The position numbers and the translations under genes were made by a program. A DNA stretch of 64,000 nt. Origin: Glandiceps talaboti (lineage: Eukaryota > Hemichordata > Enteropneusta > Spengelidae). Each line of letters begins with the position of its first letter. Position 1 is the first letter of the stretch. Below are positions 37,501 to 45,659 of this stretch, in pieces. The notes below the pieces were generated by a model. The model was not told where the DNA came from, did no database searches, and saw only the letters and a program-made list of their open reading frames with translations. The stretch spans positions 3,746,899 through 3,810,898 of the forward strand of contig NC_135567.1 in NCBI RefSeq assembly GCF_964340395.1, given 5' to 3'.

Positions 37501-38329
37501 TGATAGTGAAGTTGCATTAAGCCGGCAAAATAACTCGCGAAACTCAGAGATTACTTCTTCACTTAATAACGTTATAGATGTTGATGACTTCGACATAAGG
37601 TCGGAACACATGTCAAAATTGCAACGAGCAGACCGGCACATAAAGCCTATTATAGCTTATTTGGAGAATGGTGAACTACCAAAAGAAGCAAAACATGCAC
37701 AAAAATTAATTCAAGGACATGCGAATTATGTGTTATTAAACAATGTCCTATACCATTATTGGTCCCCCACAGGAAAGTCGTACAAGGCGAAAGATTGTAT
37801 TAGACAACTTGTCGTGCCTAAAACATTACAACTTTACATACTAAAGCGAATTCATGATGATGTCACAGGAGGTCATTTGGGAACTTCAAGGACATTACAT
37901 GCGATCAGAACAAAATACTATTGGGATAATCTACTTAAGGACGTCAATGATTATGTAGCTTCATGTTCTCATTGTCATATGAGAAAAAGAGGGCGTCGTT
38001 ATAGAAGTCAATTATTGCCAATACTTGTTAATGGTTTAATGGACCGCATTGGTTTTGATTTCTTAGGCAAATTAAAGACTACGAAACGCGGAAACAGTTA
38101 CATTCTGGTAGTTACAGAATATCTTTCCAAGTTTGCATGGGCCTTCGCTCTTCCGAATACTCGGGCGGAAACAGTCGCTAAGGTATTATTTGAGGATATC
38201 TTTTGTGTATATGGATTCCCAAATTCCTTGTTATCAGATCAAGGAGCATCGTTCATGTCACATCTTATTAAGGAAGTATGTAGATTTTTTGATATTACAA
38301 AGACACGTTCATCTGCATATCACCCATAA
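34553..38329 (+). CDS. pol: Nucleocapsid-protease-RT-RNase H-integrase polyprotein, ends at premature stop
   Basis: A 1258-residue frame. It carries, in order: a CCHC zinc knuckle (CYNCQKHGHIASQC, about residue 152), an aspartic protease active site (DTGA, about 227), a reverse transcriptase with YVDD (about 652), RNase H starting near TDAS (about 800) with a VTDH motif, and integrase with an H-H-C-C zinc-binding module (HDDVTGGHLG to CSHCHMRK, about 1100-1140), a first catalytic D in GFDFLG and a second in SDQGASF (about 1229). The frame ends with a stop at 38327-38329 just after YHP, before the catalytic glutamate, which lies at 38345-38347 in the same frame. The first Met is within the gag overlap and is unlikely to be a real start. 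Confidence 0.92.
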   Translation: MTLEQACAFARRFEIIDSLSDTNGNTKDFKKTVQNNCDSSKDSVTSEDRHLTSVNSVDNIQYGQTVEQLQHTLISQQVQPQRSLTQWDEREFLNDKVSEEYIPHNYFQSDSNFQPFYPNQFECPSCDGQQHHNCNNRNRFSRSSSKHLRRKCYNCQKHGHIASQCRQKRPFHTSNSTVKHAGGIKVNTSSMLNKPSLSNMEIDDFKVSNNNMINVDIYNHKIPALIDTGATNSVICTTLLKKIPKLNRLRISKSQHRSINLPSGHQLPIIGTIVIPVRFGNRCINMPVHIIRNLHKNLIIGMNFLTKHKAVVDIASRKLSLRSALLMRANEKCLIPANSECIITARLRKNYPNGVLGITPNISSLSHLGLATARVLTKTHNNLVSVRIVNTNDKDIILRRNTRLGSFSPLPNDTELYHFDSDLHTRDRTAVNTTTTQGQDEFFSQFNLNEDDLTDQQLHDLRSILWKHRDAFVDKSGRLGYCDLIKHRIELEPNARPVSRPPYRVSPEKRNEIRRQLDNLLDQGIIKPSTSPYSSPLLLVKKPSGAGWRLVVDYRELNKQTVPIVFPLPGVTDAIDMVGSQAPKYFTTLDMTSGFWQLAINDKDSYKTAFVSLDGKFEWKTLPQGLRNSSCSFQQTMQFLFRKMLWENLVIYVDDLILFSKTFSDHLDHLEMVLTRLRSANLKLGPKKCHFAKREVKFLGHILNENGIATDPNKIQAVKTFPVPKNVKQLKSFLGLAGFYRKFIKDFSKIAGPLYDLFKKDKKFVWDDKCQQAFDALKHALVNAPLLGYPRYGQPFILYTDASAYSVGYVLAQNQDNVEHPICYGGRSLSRRQRNYTTTEREALAVLHGLAQCDAYLRGNRFTVVTDHANLPYLFKTKTSSGRIARWVLKVQEYTFDIEHRSGLSIPHADCLSRRKYPKETYKDSDFSTSDTCTSQATQTDNVIPSVLTLEIPDNTIIPEIAHMQTKTADDSIVDIRYLYEKSDSEVALSRQNNSRNSEITSSLNNVIDVDDFDIRSEHMSKLQRADRHIKPIIAYLENGELPKEAKHAQKLIQGHANYVLLNNVLYHYWSPTGKSYKAKDCIRQLVVPKTLQLYILKRIHDDVTGGHLGTSRTLHAIRTKYYWDNLLKDVNDYVASCSHCHMRKRGRRYRSQLLPILVNGLMDRIGFDFLGKLKTTKRGNSYILVVTEYLSKFAWAFALPNTRAETVAKVLFEDIFCVYGFPNSLLSDQGASFMSHLIKEVCRFFDITKTRSSAYHP

Positions 38330-39391
38330 TGCAACGGGCTCACTGAACGTATGAACAGTACGCTTTTAAATATGTTATCAATGTATACATCAGACGAATC
38401 TGATGATTGGGATGTATATCTCCAATCTGTGTTATTTGCATATAGGGCCACACCCCAGGAAACTACGAAAATGTCACCTTTCAAAGTGATGTTCGGTACT
38501 GAACCTAGACTTCCGGTTGATGCTGAAATATTACCGCGACTAGGTGTATCAAGGAATGTCGATTTTCATCTTCATGAAATGGCAAGATGTAGAAACATGG
38601 CGATACAGTTAGCAAAGGAGAACATAACAAAGGCACAAGCAGTTATGAAAATGCGTTATGATGCAAAAGCGAATACATCACATAAGTTTACAGTAGGTGA
38701 TATAGTGTATCTTCATCATCCAGCCGTAAAAGTTGGATGCAGTCCAAAGTTTCATCATCCATTTCGGGGACCTTTTCGTATCAAGGAACAAGTCTCACCT
38801 GTCAATTTCAAACTTCAATATATTGACAGTTCTAAGAAATACAATAAGGTGATTCATGCAAATAGGTTAAAACATGCCCGTTTACGGCCAGACCATCTTC
38901 TAAGTGGCAGAAATACTGACATGCACACTTCAGACGATGTAGAAGATAGCCAAGGCATTGATCCGTTAGTGAACCAAAGAACACAAAGTACAAACTACCA
39001 TTTACAATCTGATACAGAATTGTATAGCATCCCACAGGACCAGAGTGCTCCTGAAACAGGAAGCAAGCAAATACAGACTACAGCCTCTAAAACTTGGCGT
39101 AACAATGTACGCACACGTGCTGAGAGACGGAGGTTAGAACAGAGTGTTGAGAATGACTCTGATGTAAATACTGATAAAGACGACAATGATAACTATTTTG
39201 GTATAGAGAAAATTATGAAAGGACGGTACAAAAATGGTCAATTGCAATATCTAATCAAGTGGGCTGGATTTTCATCCGACAAAAACTCATGGGAACCTAG
39301 TCAGAATCTGAACAAAGCTGCATTAGAGGTCCTCAAACGTGCACCAGTTCCAATTATGGGGTCACCAAAAGGCAAACAAAAATGTCCATAA
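38330..39391 (+). pseudogene. pol: Integrase C-terminus with chromodomain (cut off by stop)
   Basis: Same frame as the upstream polyprotein, open from the stop at 38327 to tga/taa at 39391. It starts with the integrase helix containing the third catalytic acidic residue (E before RMNSTL). Then follow ATPQETTKMSPFKVMFGTEP, a GPF module (HHPFRGPFRIKEQ) and a hydrophilic linker. A chromodomain is at about residues 283-323 counted from Met 38351: YFGIEKIMKGR, LQYLIKWAGF, NSWEPSQNL, with the aromatic residues Y, W and W of the methyl-lysine cage. Chromodomains of this position are known to steer integration to heterochromatin. Expression needs readthrough of the stop. Confidence 0.88.
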
Positions 39392-40728
39392 TCATTTATA
39401 GATACAAAGAAAATTGCACCCATATACTCGATGAGAAAGGACTATTTTCACTTGAGCAGCGTGCATAATTTCTAGTGGTATTGATTCAAAGGGTATATTG
39501 AATTGCAATGAAAAAATTGCCAACCTACTTATGGTCAATCAGGTTACTTGTAATGAAAACTAAATTGACTTATTGGATTAATATTAATGGTCTTAATAGT
39601 TCTGTACAAGTCGTTAACATACTGAAGATGTCAAATTTTAAACATGGATGAACAGCTAAGATGCCTGTAATGTTTAAATAATGACGTAGGGTTTCTTACA
39701 CGACAATGATTGTGTTGGCGCAACTGACTTTTCTTGATGACTGTAACAGCTGGCTAGTTAGTATAACTTAAGGATAGCTGTAAGACAATACATTTAGGTC
39801 AGTGTTCTTGATAGCTGATATCAGGGTGAAATCACAAGTTACTGGACTTAGTTTACTTGAATAACATTGACTGGTTAATTTTGACTTCACTAAACAAAGA
39901 CGACGTCACTGACACACACTTTTATGCTACACCATTTTTTCATAATATAGATTTCGTCTGCAGTTAAAGATTCAATTTGGAATATGATCACGAATATGGC
40001 ATGCTGACCGTTTGTCAGTGACAATTTTCAATATTGGCGTGATGAAATATTTAAGAGTTAATATTTATTCATAGCATAGCTATTTAATGTCATCATTTGA
40101 TTTTACGAGACAGATACCTACATTCCTTTCAGATAGGAATACTTATGTTATAATTTAGTTATGTACACGATGAATCGGGTATAACTTGGTCAACATTAAA
40201 ACATTCTCCTATTTATATTTCTTTATGTTCAACTTTTAAATGCTGCAGATATAATATTCCTAGCAAAGTTCTTTAGACCTGAGAATTCTATTGATGACTG
40301 TACTTGTCTGGTAGTGTTAATGAAAATAGAGGGGGCCCGAACAGTACGTTATGGATGGTCATATCTATCAGTATGATTGTGTGAATGATTGAAAAAGACT
40401 GGCCAGTCGAACGTATGTTTGTGATGTGATTGAGAAGTACACAATTCAATAGCCAACTCAGGATATAATTATTCTACGATTCAATTTTCTAATTATCTGT
40501 GATGTCTCTCTTTGATGTCATTTATTCATTGAAGTACATGTTGACGAAACAAGTATATCTGGTTCGGAATTTGAGATTTTAGCAATCTTAGTTTTCAAGG
40601 GTCGTATACATTTTACATTTCTAACACTTCATACGAAACAGCATTAATTACTTCTTTTCAATTTTCATTTATGAAGGGTAAATTATTTTTTAGATATTTT
40701 AGTCTGTAACGAGGGCGTTACAAATTTT
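39392..40728 (+). other. Long non-coding 3' region of the retrotransposon
   Basis: About 1.34 kb between the end of pol and the polypurine tract, with no frame over 60 codons and no env-like product. Such 3' leaders occur in some Ty3/gypsy elements. It may hold cis signals for packaging or transport, but nothing is recognisable. Confidence 0.7.
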
Positions 40729-40743
40729 GGAAAGAGGGGAAAG
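40729..40743 (+). promoter_or_regulatory. Polypurine tract
   Basis: ggaaagaggggaaag directly abuts the 3' LTR. This is the expected position and composition of the plus-strand primer of reverse transcription. Confidence 0.9.
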
Positions 40744-41329
40744 TGTCACAGATGACATATTTATATTTTCAGTAAACTTAATATTTTAACAACATCGCAT
40801 GTCCTAGTTTGACTGAAAGGTCAATAGACTGTCTCAAGGATATTGGATTTAGACCACACAGGATTCCAAGCATACTCGAATACATGAGACGACGGTCTGC
40901 ATTTCATAAATATCTAGGATTCATAGTGATCATTCATCAATGTTTTAAAATTACTTTTAAGGCATTATAACGCCCATGAAAACTCTATATGGAGTGCATT
41001 AATTATTTGGCCATTGGCCATGCGTTATGTATATTTAGACTTTACGGAGGTCACAATAAAGCACACTGCATGGGGACGGACAGGCACTTCAGTTTTGGCT
41101 AGAGGACTTGGCTTCGCGGGAAGTCAATGAACGAGGCACTATGCTGGGTGCTTGCCTTCGTCTCGAGTGTAGATTTACACACAAACTGTGTAGTCTGAGC
41201 TAATTCCCTTTTAAAGTTCAAGTGTGATCCTGGTACGTACATACAGAAGTTGAGTCAGATATGAGATATGAGAGTGATTCGGGCGTTATTACTTGGTCTA
41301 TCAGCTGTGTGCGAAGATCAGTAGTAATA
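40744..41329 (+). repeat. 3' LTR (586 bp)
   Basis: Same length and, by eye, same sequence as 33197-33782. It ends at agtagtaata, after which the flank starts with ccag, the target duplication. Frames that begin inside this LTR and run out into the flank are partly LTR sequence. Confidence 0.95.
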
Positions 41330-41440
41330 CCAGCACCCCCGGGAGTACGTCTTCTAAGGGGGTGGGGGCACTGTCAACAGTGCCACTGGATCAGCCGAGC
41401 CCAGTGTGCAAGAAGACTGCTGATGATCAAGATGTATACC
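41330..41440 (+). CDS. Possible host exon split by the retrotransposon
   Basis: The 110 bases after the 3' LTR are markedly G+C-rich. One frame is open with a serine/proline-rich reading (STPGSTSSKGVGAL, then LDQPSPVCKKTADDQD) and a second frame is also open. On the other side of the element, 33166-33196 offers an acceptor-like tttcaactacctgtag followed by 16 bases up to the target site. Without the element these would form one exon of about 120 bp. The donor on the right (caagat/gtatac) is weak. This is an inference, not a firm exon. Confidence 0.25.
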
Positions 41441-43295
41441 TATATTGTTACAGAGTGTATTATCTTTATTGTTTGTTCCTACTCTTCATGGAAAACCACT
41501 ACCAGACGTTTTACGGTAAGCTGGTTCTCTACATACCTTTCAAACGTGTAATGTGTAAGCAGGGGTGCGTTCGCTAGCCAAAACGTTTTCTCATTATTTG
41601 GCCAGGGGGCCCTGGCCCGGTTTCGAACCATACAATGCATGTTGAGCGTTTCAAACAGAAGATTGTCGCATTTTGTGTACATTCAGCATTCATCACTGAA
41701 AATTACACCTTTGCAGTTCTGTCAGGATGCTAGAATGCCTAAAAAAATGCCTGTGCATACACTATTCTTACACTAACAAAGTGATCTTTGACCTGTGACC
41801 TGACCCCAAGTTTATCTCGCATCGCTGAATGTACGTCAAATCGACCGTACCATTATGCCAAAGGGTATTTGTATTTCTAAATACCGTTGCCAATTGTAAA
41901 CGACCAATAGACCATTACCCGTCTCGCGGGAGACGCCATTGAGTGCATAGCAACCACATTCGGGTGGTCAAGCTGAAGTGTCAACCGCTTAGCAACACCA
42001 TTGTTCTCGACGTCACAGTGCAATACGTATGATCATGGAAGTATACTTTCATGGTATGATAGATCAAGGGAAGCAAACTTTTAAAGTATGGTTGTAAAAA
42101 CGATGTGCGTATGTGAAATTCATAACTAGCCGTCAGACGTGACGGTGATTTTTGGCCGTCTGGGCGCAGATGAAGAGCGGTTGAGATTGACAGTTTCAAC
42201 ATGAACTTGAAAATATTACTAGAGTTGGATCCACTCGAGGATCGCAGGCCCTATGGTTGAAAACTTGCATGTCAGGTCGCGAATATTGTATTCCTATTTT
42301 TAAACAACGTCTAAAATTTGATACAATGTCATAACTTTTCCATAGACTTTTTATACGTCGCGTAGCGTCGTCTAAAAACCAACACAACAACGTGTACGCG
42401 ATCACTTTACTGTATAACGTGCTGTTAATAGTTGCCAATGATGTAATTCTTAGTCCGTAATTCGTCAGCTAAATTCGTCAGGGTCCGCTAAAAACTTTGA
42501 AATCGGTTGAGAATTTTTTTCGCTGTCTTTGATTTTATCATATACATTTATAAATGAGCTATATATATGCATTTAAAATTAAAATTTAGAGATACTATGT
42601 CGTTTTATTTTACGAATTTGGACTATGAGTTCTACAACATGTTCATCGAACTCAAGTATAAACATGGCTGACACGTACACGTGTTTCACGCATCGCCGGT
42701 GATTCCCAATTCTAGTTCCTGACGATTGTATTCCGAATTTACTCTAAGTTATCTTCATACAGTACTAGTCTAGTTCATGAACATTTTTGCAGTGCTGAAT
42801 CAAAACTAATGTACGTGTGTGAATGGTCGACTCCGGAGAATCTTTGGATTATTTTACTGCGGAGGTTTTTGTACATTCAGCTCCACAGATCCTCCGGAGG
42901 CAAGGATTAGCTTGTACTAAGTTGTAGGTGTGAACGTTTTACGCCGGTGTAAGTGCCCTCAATCAGTGTATTACTTGGTGAGCTTGCTAATCTTTATTCA
43001 GAACCACCAATGTATAAAAAAAAAACATTGAAGTCGGCAACGAACCATAAATATTGTTATTATGATTGATGTACCACACCGCATCATCCCTTCAATGAAT
43101 CGGCCTTCCATGTAACATTTACGTGGTTCACTCAAACTATGTCTTATACTAACTGCAATAAGTGTAGCATGTACTGTGATTTTGGGGTTCTTTCCTCTGT
43201 TTTTGTACCTTTTTTGTTCCGATGTTTAACTGGAAGCAATCGCTAGAATTTCTCCAATGGTAACGCAAATGGCCAAGGTCACAATGAAAACGTGA
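41441..43295. other. No recognisable gene; CpG-bearing spacer
   Basis: No supported coding sequence. CpG is relatively frequent (41900-42450 and 42660-42960). Short perfect stems occur, such as cgtctcgcgggagacg at about 41920 and paired ctccggaga/tcctccggag words near 42830 and 42890. These may be remains of small palindromic elements or a promoter region. Confidence 0.45.
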
Positions 43296-43553
43296 TTGAG
43301 ATGTCAGCGTACTACCCGTTTCAAAATGTTGCTACTTTTGGGTTTTCCTCACCGTCGAATTGCAGAGCCAAACTTACGCGAAATATTAGGAGAACAAGAG
43401 GTTAATTTGGTATTTCAACCACCGTATTTCCCAAAATTTAACACGTGTGAGATATGTTTTCGTTATCTGAAAAGTTACCTTACGTTAGAGCACACGATGT
43501 CTTCGCCACTGTATTTATGGAAACGGCTATCAAAGAAGTTGTTGCCGAGATAG
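43296..43553 (+). pseudogene. Tc1/IS630-type DDE transposase C-terminal fragment
   Basis: The frame contains NLVFQPPYFPKFNTCEICFR followed by YLKSYL. This matches the conserved block [LI]-x-x-PPYSP-x-[FL]-N-x-x-E-x-x-[FW]-x-x-[LM]-K that holds the third catalytic acidic residue of Tc1/mariner/IS630-type DDE transposases. Upstream HRRIAEPNLREILGEQ fits the preceding helix, but the DN-x-x-xH motif before it is degenerate and the first D is not found. A dead fragment of about 85 codons; no terminal inverted repeats were identified. Confidence 0.6.
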
Positions 43554-43614
43554 CACCGTAATTTGTGTAAATATTCTCTTCTGATTTTGTGGATTTCCTT
43601 TGTATTGACTCTCG

Positions 43615-43805
43615 ATTATAATAATAATAATAATAATAATAATAATCTTTATTTGTCCAAATAAATTCGGAAATTTGTTGAATGGTCGCCGCAGAGCAGC
43701 GCCCTAGTGCCCTAGTGTTGAAGAAGCAGGAGGAAACCGGAGTGCCCGGGGAAAACCTGCGTTGTTCGGCAGGGTCAAACTGAGCATCACCCTTCTTACA
43801 TGCAG
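43615..43805 (-). mobile_element. LINE/SINE 3' end with (ATT)n tail
   Basis: Read on the minus strand, the sequence ends in gacaaataaagattattatt and a run of ATT (43615-43646 on plus: AAT repeats). This is the 3' end form of CR1/L2-like LINEs and their SINEs in invertebrates. Just inside lies the plus-strand word aggaggaaaccggagtgccc and ggggaaaacctgcg, a G+C-rich block that I recall from many marine invertebrate repeats. No coding part remains. Confidence 0.6.
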
Positions 43806-44530
43806 ACCTAGTTAAATTTTAAATCAAAAAAAGTTTTAACAGTACAGTTAGGCCAACATGCGAGCATCACAGCCATAAAAGTTCAAACACTGTGAGCATT
43901 GGAGGTACATGTATCTGTGAATATATGGTTTGTGTAAAAGTTGCTATTGATGTCTACGTTTTAGGTACTTGTCCTCGGGTTTTAATTTTACGATATTTCC
44001 ATCTTGAAGTTTTTCACTGAATGTGAATGTACTCGGAAAAGTAATGGGGTGACTGGTCCCCTTTTACATGTGCAAGTCAGATGGCGTCACATAATTAATC
44101 TGCAAATAAATGCAGCTCGTTCTCAACATCACGTAATTGCGTACAATTAGTGTTCAGTAGGATTTTTTGTGTGGTTTACTGAAATATTTCATAGCAGACG
44201 ACTGATGTGCAAAGTGAAATTGATAATATATATTGGGTCATTTCACAAGTGCCGGAAGTGTTTAGTATCATTTTTGACTTTTTTACCAGTGAATGTCTAT
44301 GCCACACTGGGGGGGGGGGACATTTTGGATTGATTACTTTCAAATTATTAGTGAAAGTCAAGTTAATTGTAATGATAAACTACAAACACTGGTATGCTGA
44401 TTATTTCCTCAACTCAACTCTGACATAATTGAAATTACTTTCTTTAGATCTATGTTGATACCAAGATTTGATGACAAAATCACATTTATTTTAATGTTAA
44501 TGTTTTTAAAACATTGTGTCTTCCAGGCAA

Positions 44531-44648
44531 GACATTCCTCTTCATTGGAAAGGATAGTGATGGTTCTAAGCAAGTGTTACTAACCCAATAAGAAAGGGAG
44601 GAAGTTTTCAAAGAATGTCATGTTTCTCCAATGTCGGCCATCTTGGTA
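44531..44648 (+). pseudogene. Integrase zinc-binding N-terminal piece (GINGER/gypsy type), exon-like
   Basis: After an acceptor-like gtgtcttccag the frame reads GKTFLFIGKDSDGSKQVLL, a stop, then EREEVFKECHVSP. The sequence then needs a one-base shift to give GHLG next to a GGTAAAT donor. The E-R-x-x-V-F-x-E-C-H-x-S-P...GH-x-G pattern is the first half of the HHCC zinc module of GINGER and gypsy integrases. The C-C half occurs at 45484-45606. It is a pseudogene because of the internal stop and shift. Confidence 0.55.
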
Positions 44649-44649
44649 A

Positions 44650-45400
44650 ATTTATCTATACTTTGATACACATGATGCTTGTAGTCAACTGAACAATAAT
44701 AACTCTGTCATACATAGCCTGTTTCCCATCATATTCACTGCAACAGCCATGCTGAGACCAGTAAAATAGTATCCCCCTCCCCCCTGAGTACTAAGTTTGG
44801 CACTTCCAAAATCCATACTTTTTCAGAATGGAAAGTGTTAAACATGTTGGTAAATATATGCTTTGATACACATGATGCTTGTATTCAGCTGAAAAATACA
44901 ACTTCAGACATCAGACCATGGACGAATGGAGCCTGTTACAAACAAAGAAAGTAAACAACTGAATTAGATTAATAACTTTTGGCTCAGCATGTTGGAAGTA
45001 CAGACAAGTATTACATTCCATCATTTGATAAGAACAGTTTTATGACCACTTTACATAAATTTACAGTTCCCCTGGTATTTCATGTACACATAAAGAGGCA
45101 ATAAATCTGTTCTTATCAAACCATGGTGTGAACTACAAGTCTCTGCTGTTTTAACATTCTGAGCCAAGTGTAATAAATCCAATTTGCTTGTTTACTGTCC
45201 CTGTTTAAGTGTTTGTAACAGGTTCAGTTGTCCACAGTCTGATGTCTGAAGTTATAATATCTCTGTCATACATAGCCCGTTTACCATCATAGCCATACTG
45301 AGACCTGTAAAATAGTATCCTCTCCAGAGTACTAAGTTTTCCACTTCCAAAATTCATACATTATATGTCTATAATACTTTGATGCATTATGTTTGTAAAG
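44650..45400 (+). repeat. Direct repeat, second copy interrupted by a foldback
   Basis: Copy one spans about 44650-44820 (ctttgatacacatgatgctt, ctctgtcatacatagcc, accagtaaaatagtatcc, ctaagtttggcacttccaa). Copy two has the same words in the same order but split: the first part is at 44846-44899 and the rest at 45254-45360. The 44900-45253 foldback sits between them. Confidence 0.75.
44900..45253. mobile_element. 354 bp foldback with perfect 16 bp ends
   Basis: aacttcagacatcaga at 44900-44915 and tctgatgtctgaagtt at 45238-45253 are perfect inverted ends. The arms remain complementary inward: gcctgttacaaaca/tgtttgtaacagg, ttggctcagcatgtt/aacattctgagccaa, ttgataagaacag/ctgttcttatcaa, acagttcccctggtatttcatg (centre). 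Pairing is perhaps 75-80%. It interrupts a direct repeat, which proves insertion. A TA at each outer edge could be the target duplication. Non-autonomous DNA element; the superfamily is not clear. Confidence 0.8.
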
Positions 45401-45483
45401 AATTGAAAAATAATAATCATATATTATATAATATAGTCAATATTCTCTATAATGTTGTTCTGAACATTGTTATATTTTATTAG

Positions 45484-45606
45484 ATCAAGAGTTGTGGTAA
45501 GTGTCAGAGGTTTGAGAAAATAAAAACTTGTGGTCCTGAACTGAAACCTATTCCGAATAAAGCTCCATGGTATATGCTTGGAATCGATTTAGTTGGCCTA
45601 TATCCA
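45484..45606 (+). pseudogene. Integrase C-C zinc half and start of catalytic core
   Basis: After an acceptor-like tattttattag the frame reads IKSCGKCQRFEKIKTCGPEL, then KPIPNKAPWYMLGIDLVG and a stop at 45607. C-x-x-CQ and P-I-P-x-K-x-PW-x-x-[IL]-GID-[LF]-[IV]-G are the C-C half of the zinc module and the first catalytic D block of GINGER/KRBA2-like integrases. The rest of the core (second D, E) is missing: the next bases lead into the 42 bp minisatellite in another frame, so the core was deleted or replaced. Confidence 0.7.
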
Positions 45607-45659
45607 TAGGTGTTGCATAGGTGATGCCTATTCCCACTTGAAACCGTACACATCAATCA

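Larger units (their letters stand above)
33197..41329 (+). mobile_element. Ty3/gypsy LTR retrotransposon with chromodomain, complete but mutated
   Basis: An 8.1 kb element with two 586 bp LTRs, a 4 bp target duplication (ccag at 33193-33196 and 41330-41333), a primer-binding region, gag, pol in the order protease-RT-RNase H-integrase, a C-terminal chromodomain, a polypurine tract and no env. The gene order and chromodomain place it with chromoviruses in the Ty3/gypsy group. By eye the two LTRs are identical, so insertion was recent. Even so the coding region has a frame change between gag and the zinc knuckle and one in-frame stop in integrase, so this copy is probably not autonomous. Confidence 0.95.

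Noticed and set aside
39392-40743. Possible env gene after pol
   Set aside because: No frame over 60 codons, no signal peptide or membrane segment.
41261-41577. Two overlapping frames starting inside the 3' LTR
   Set aside because: Starts are LTR sequence; only the part after 41330 was considered, as a possible split exon.
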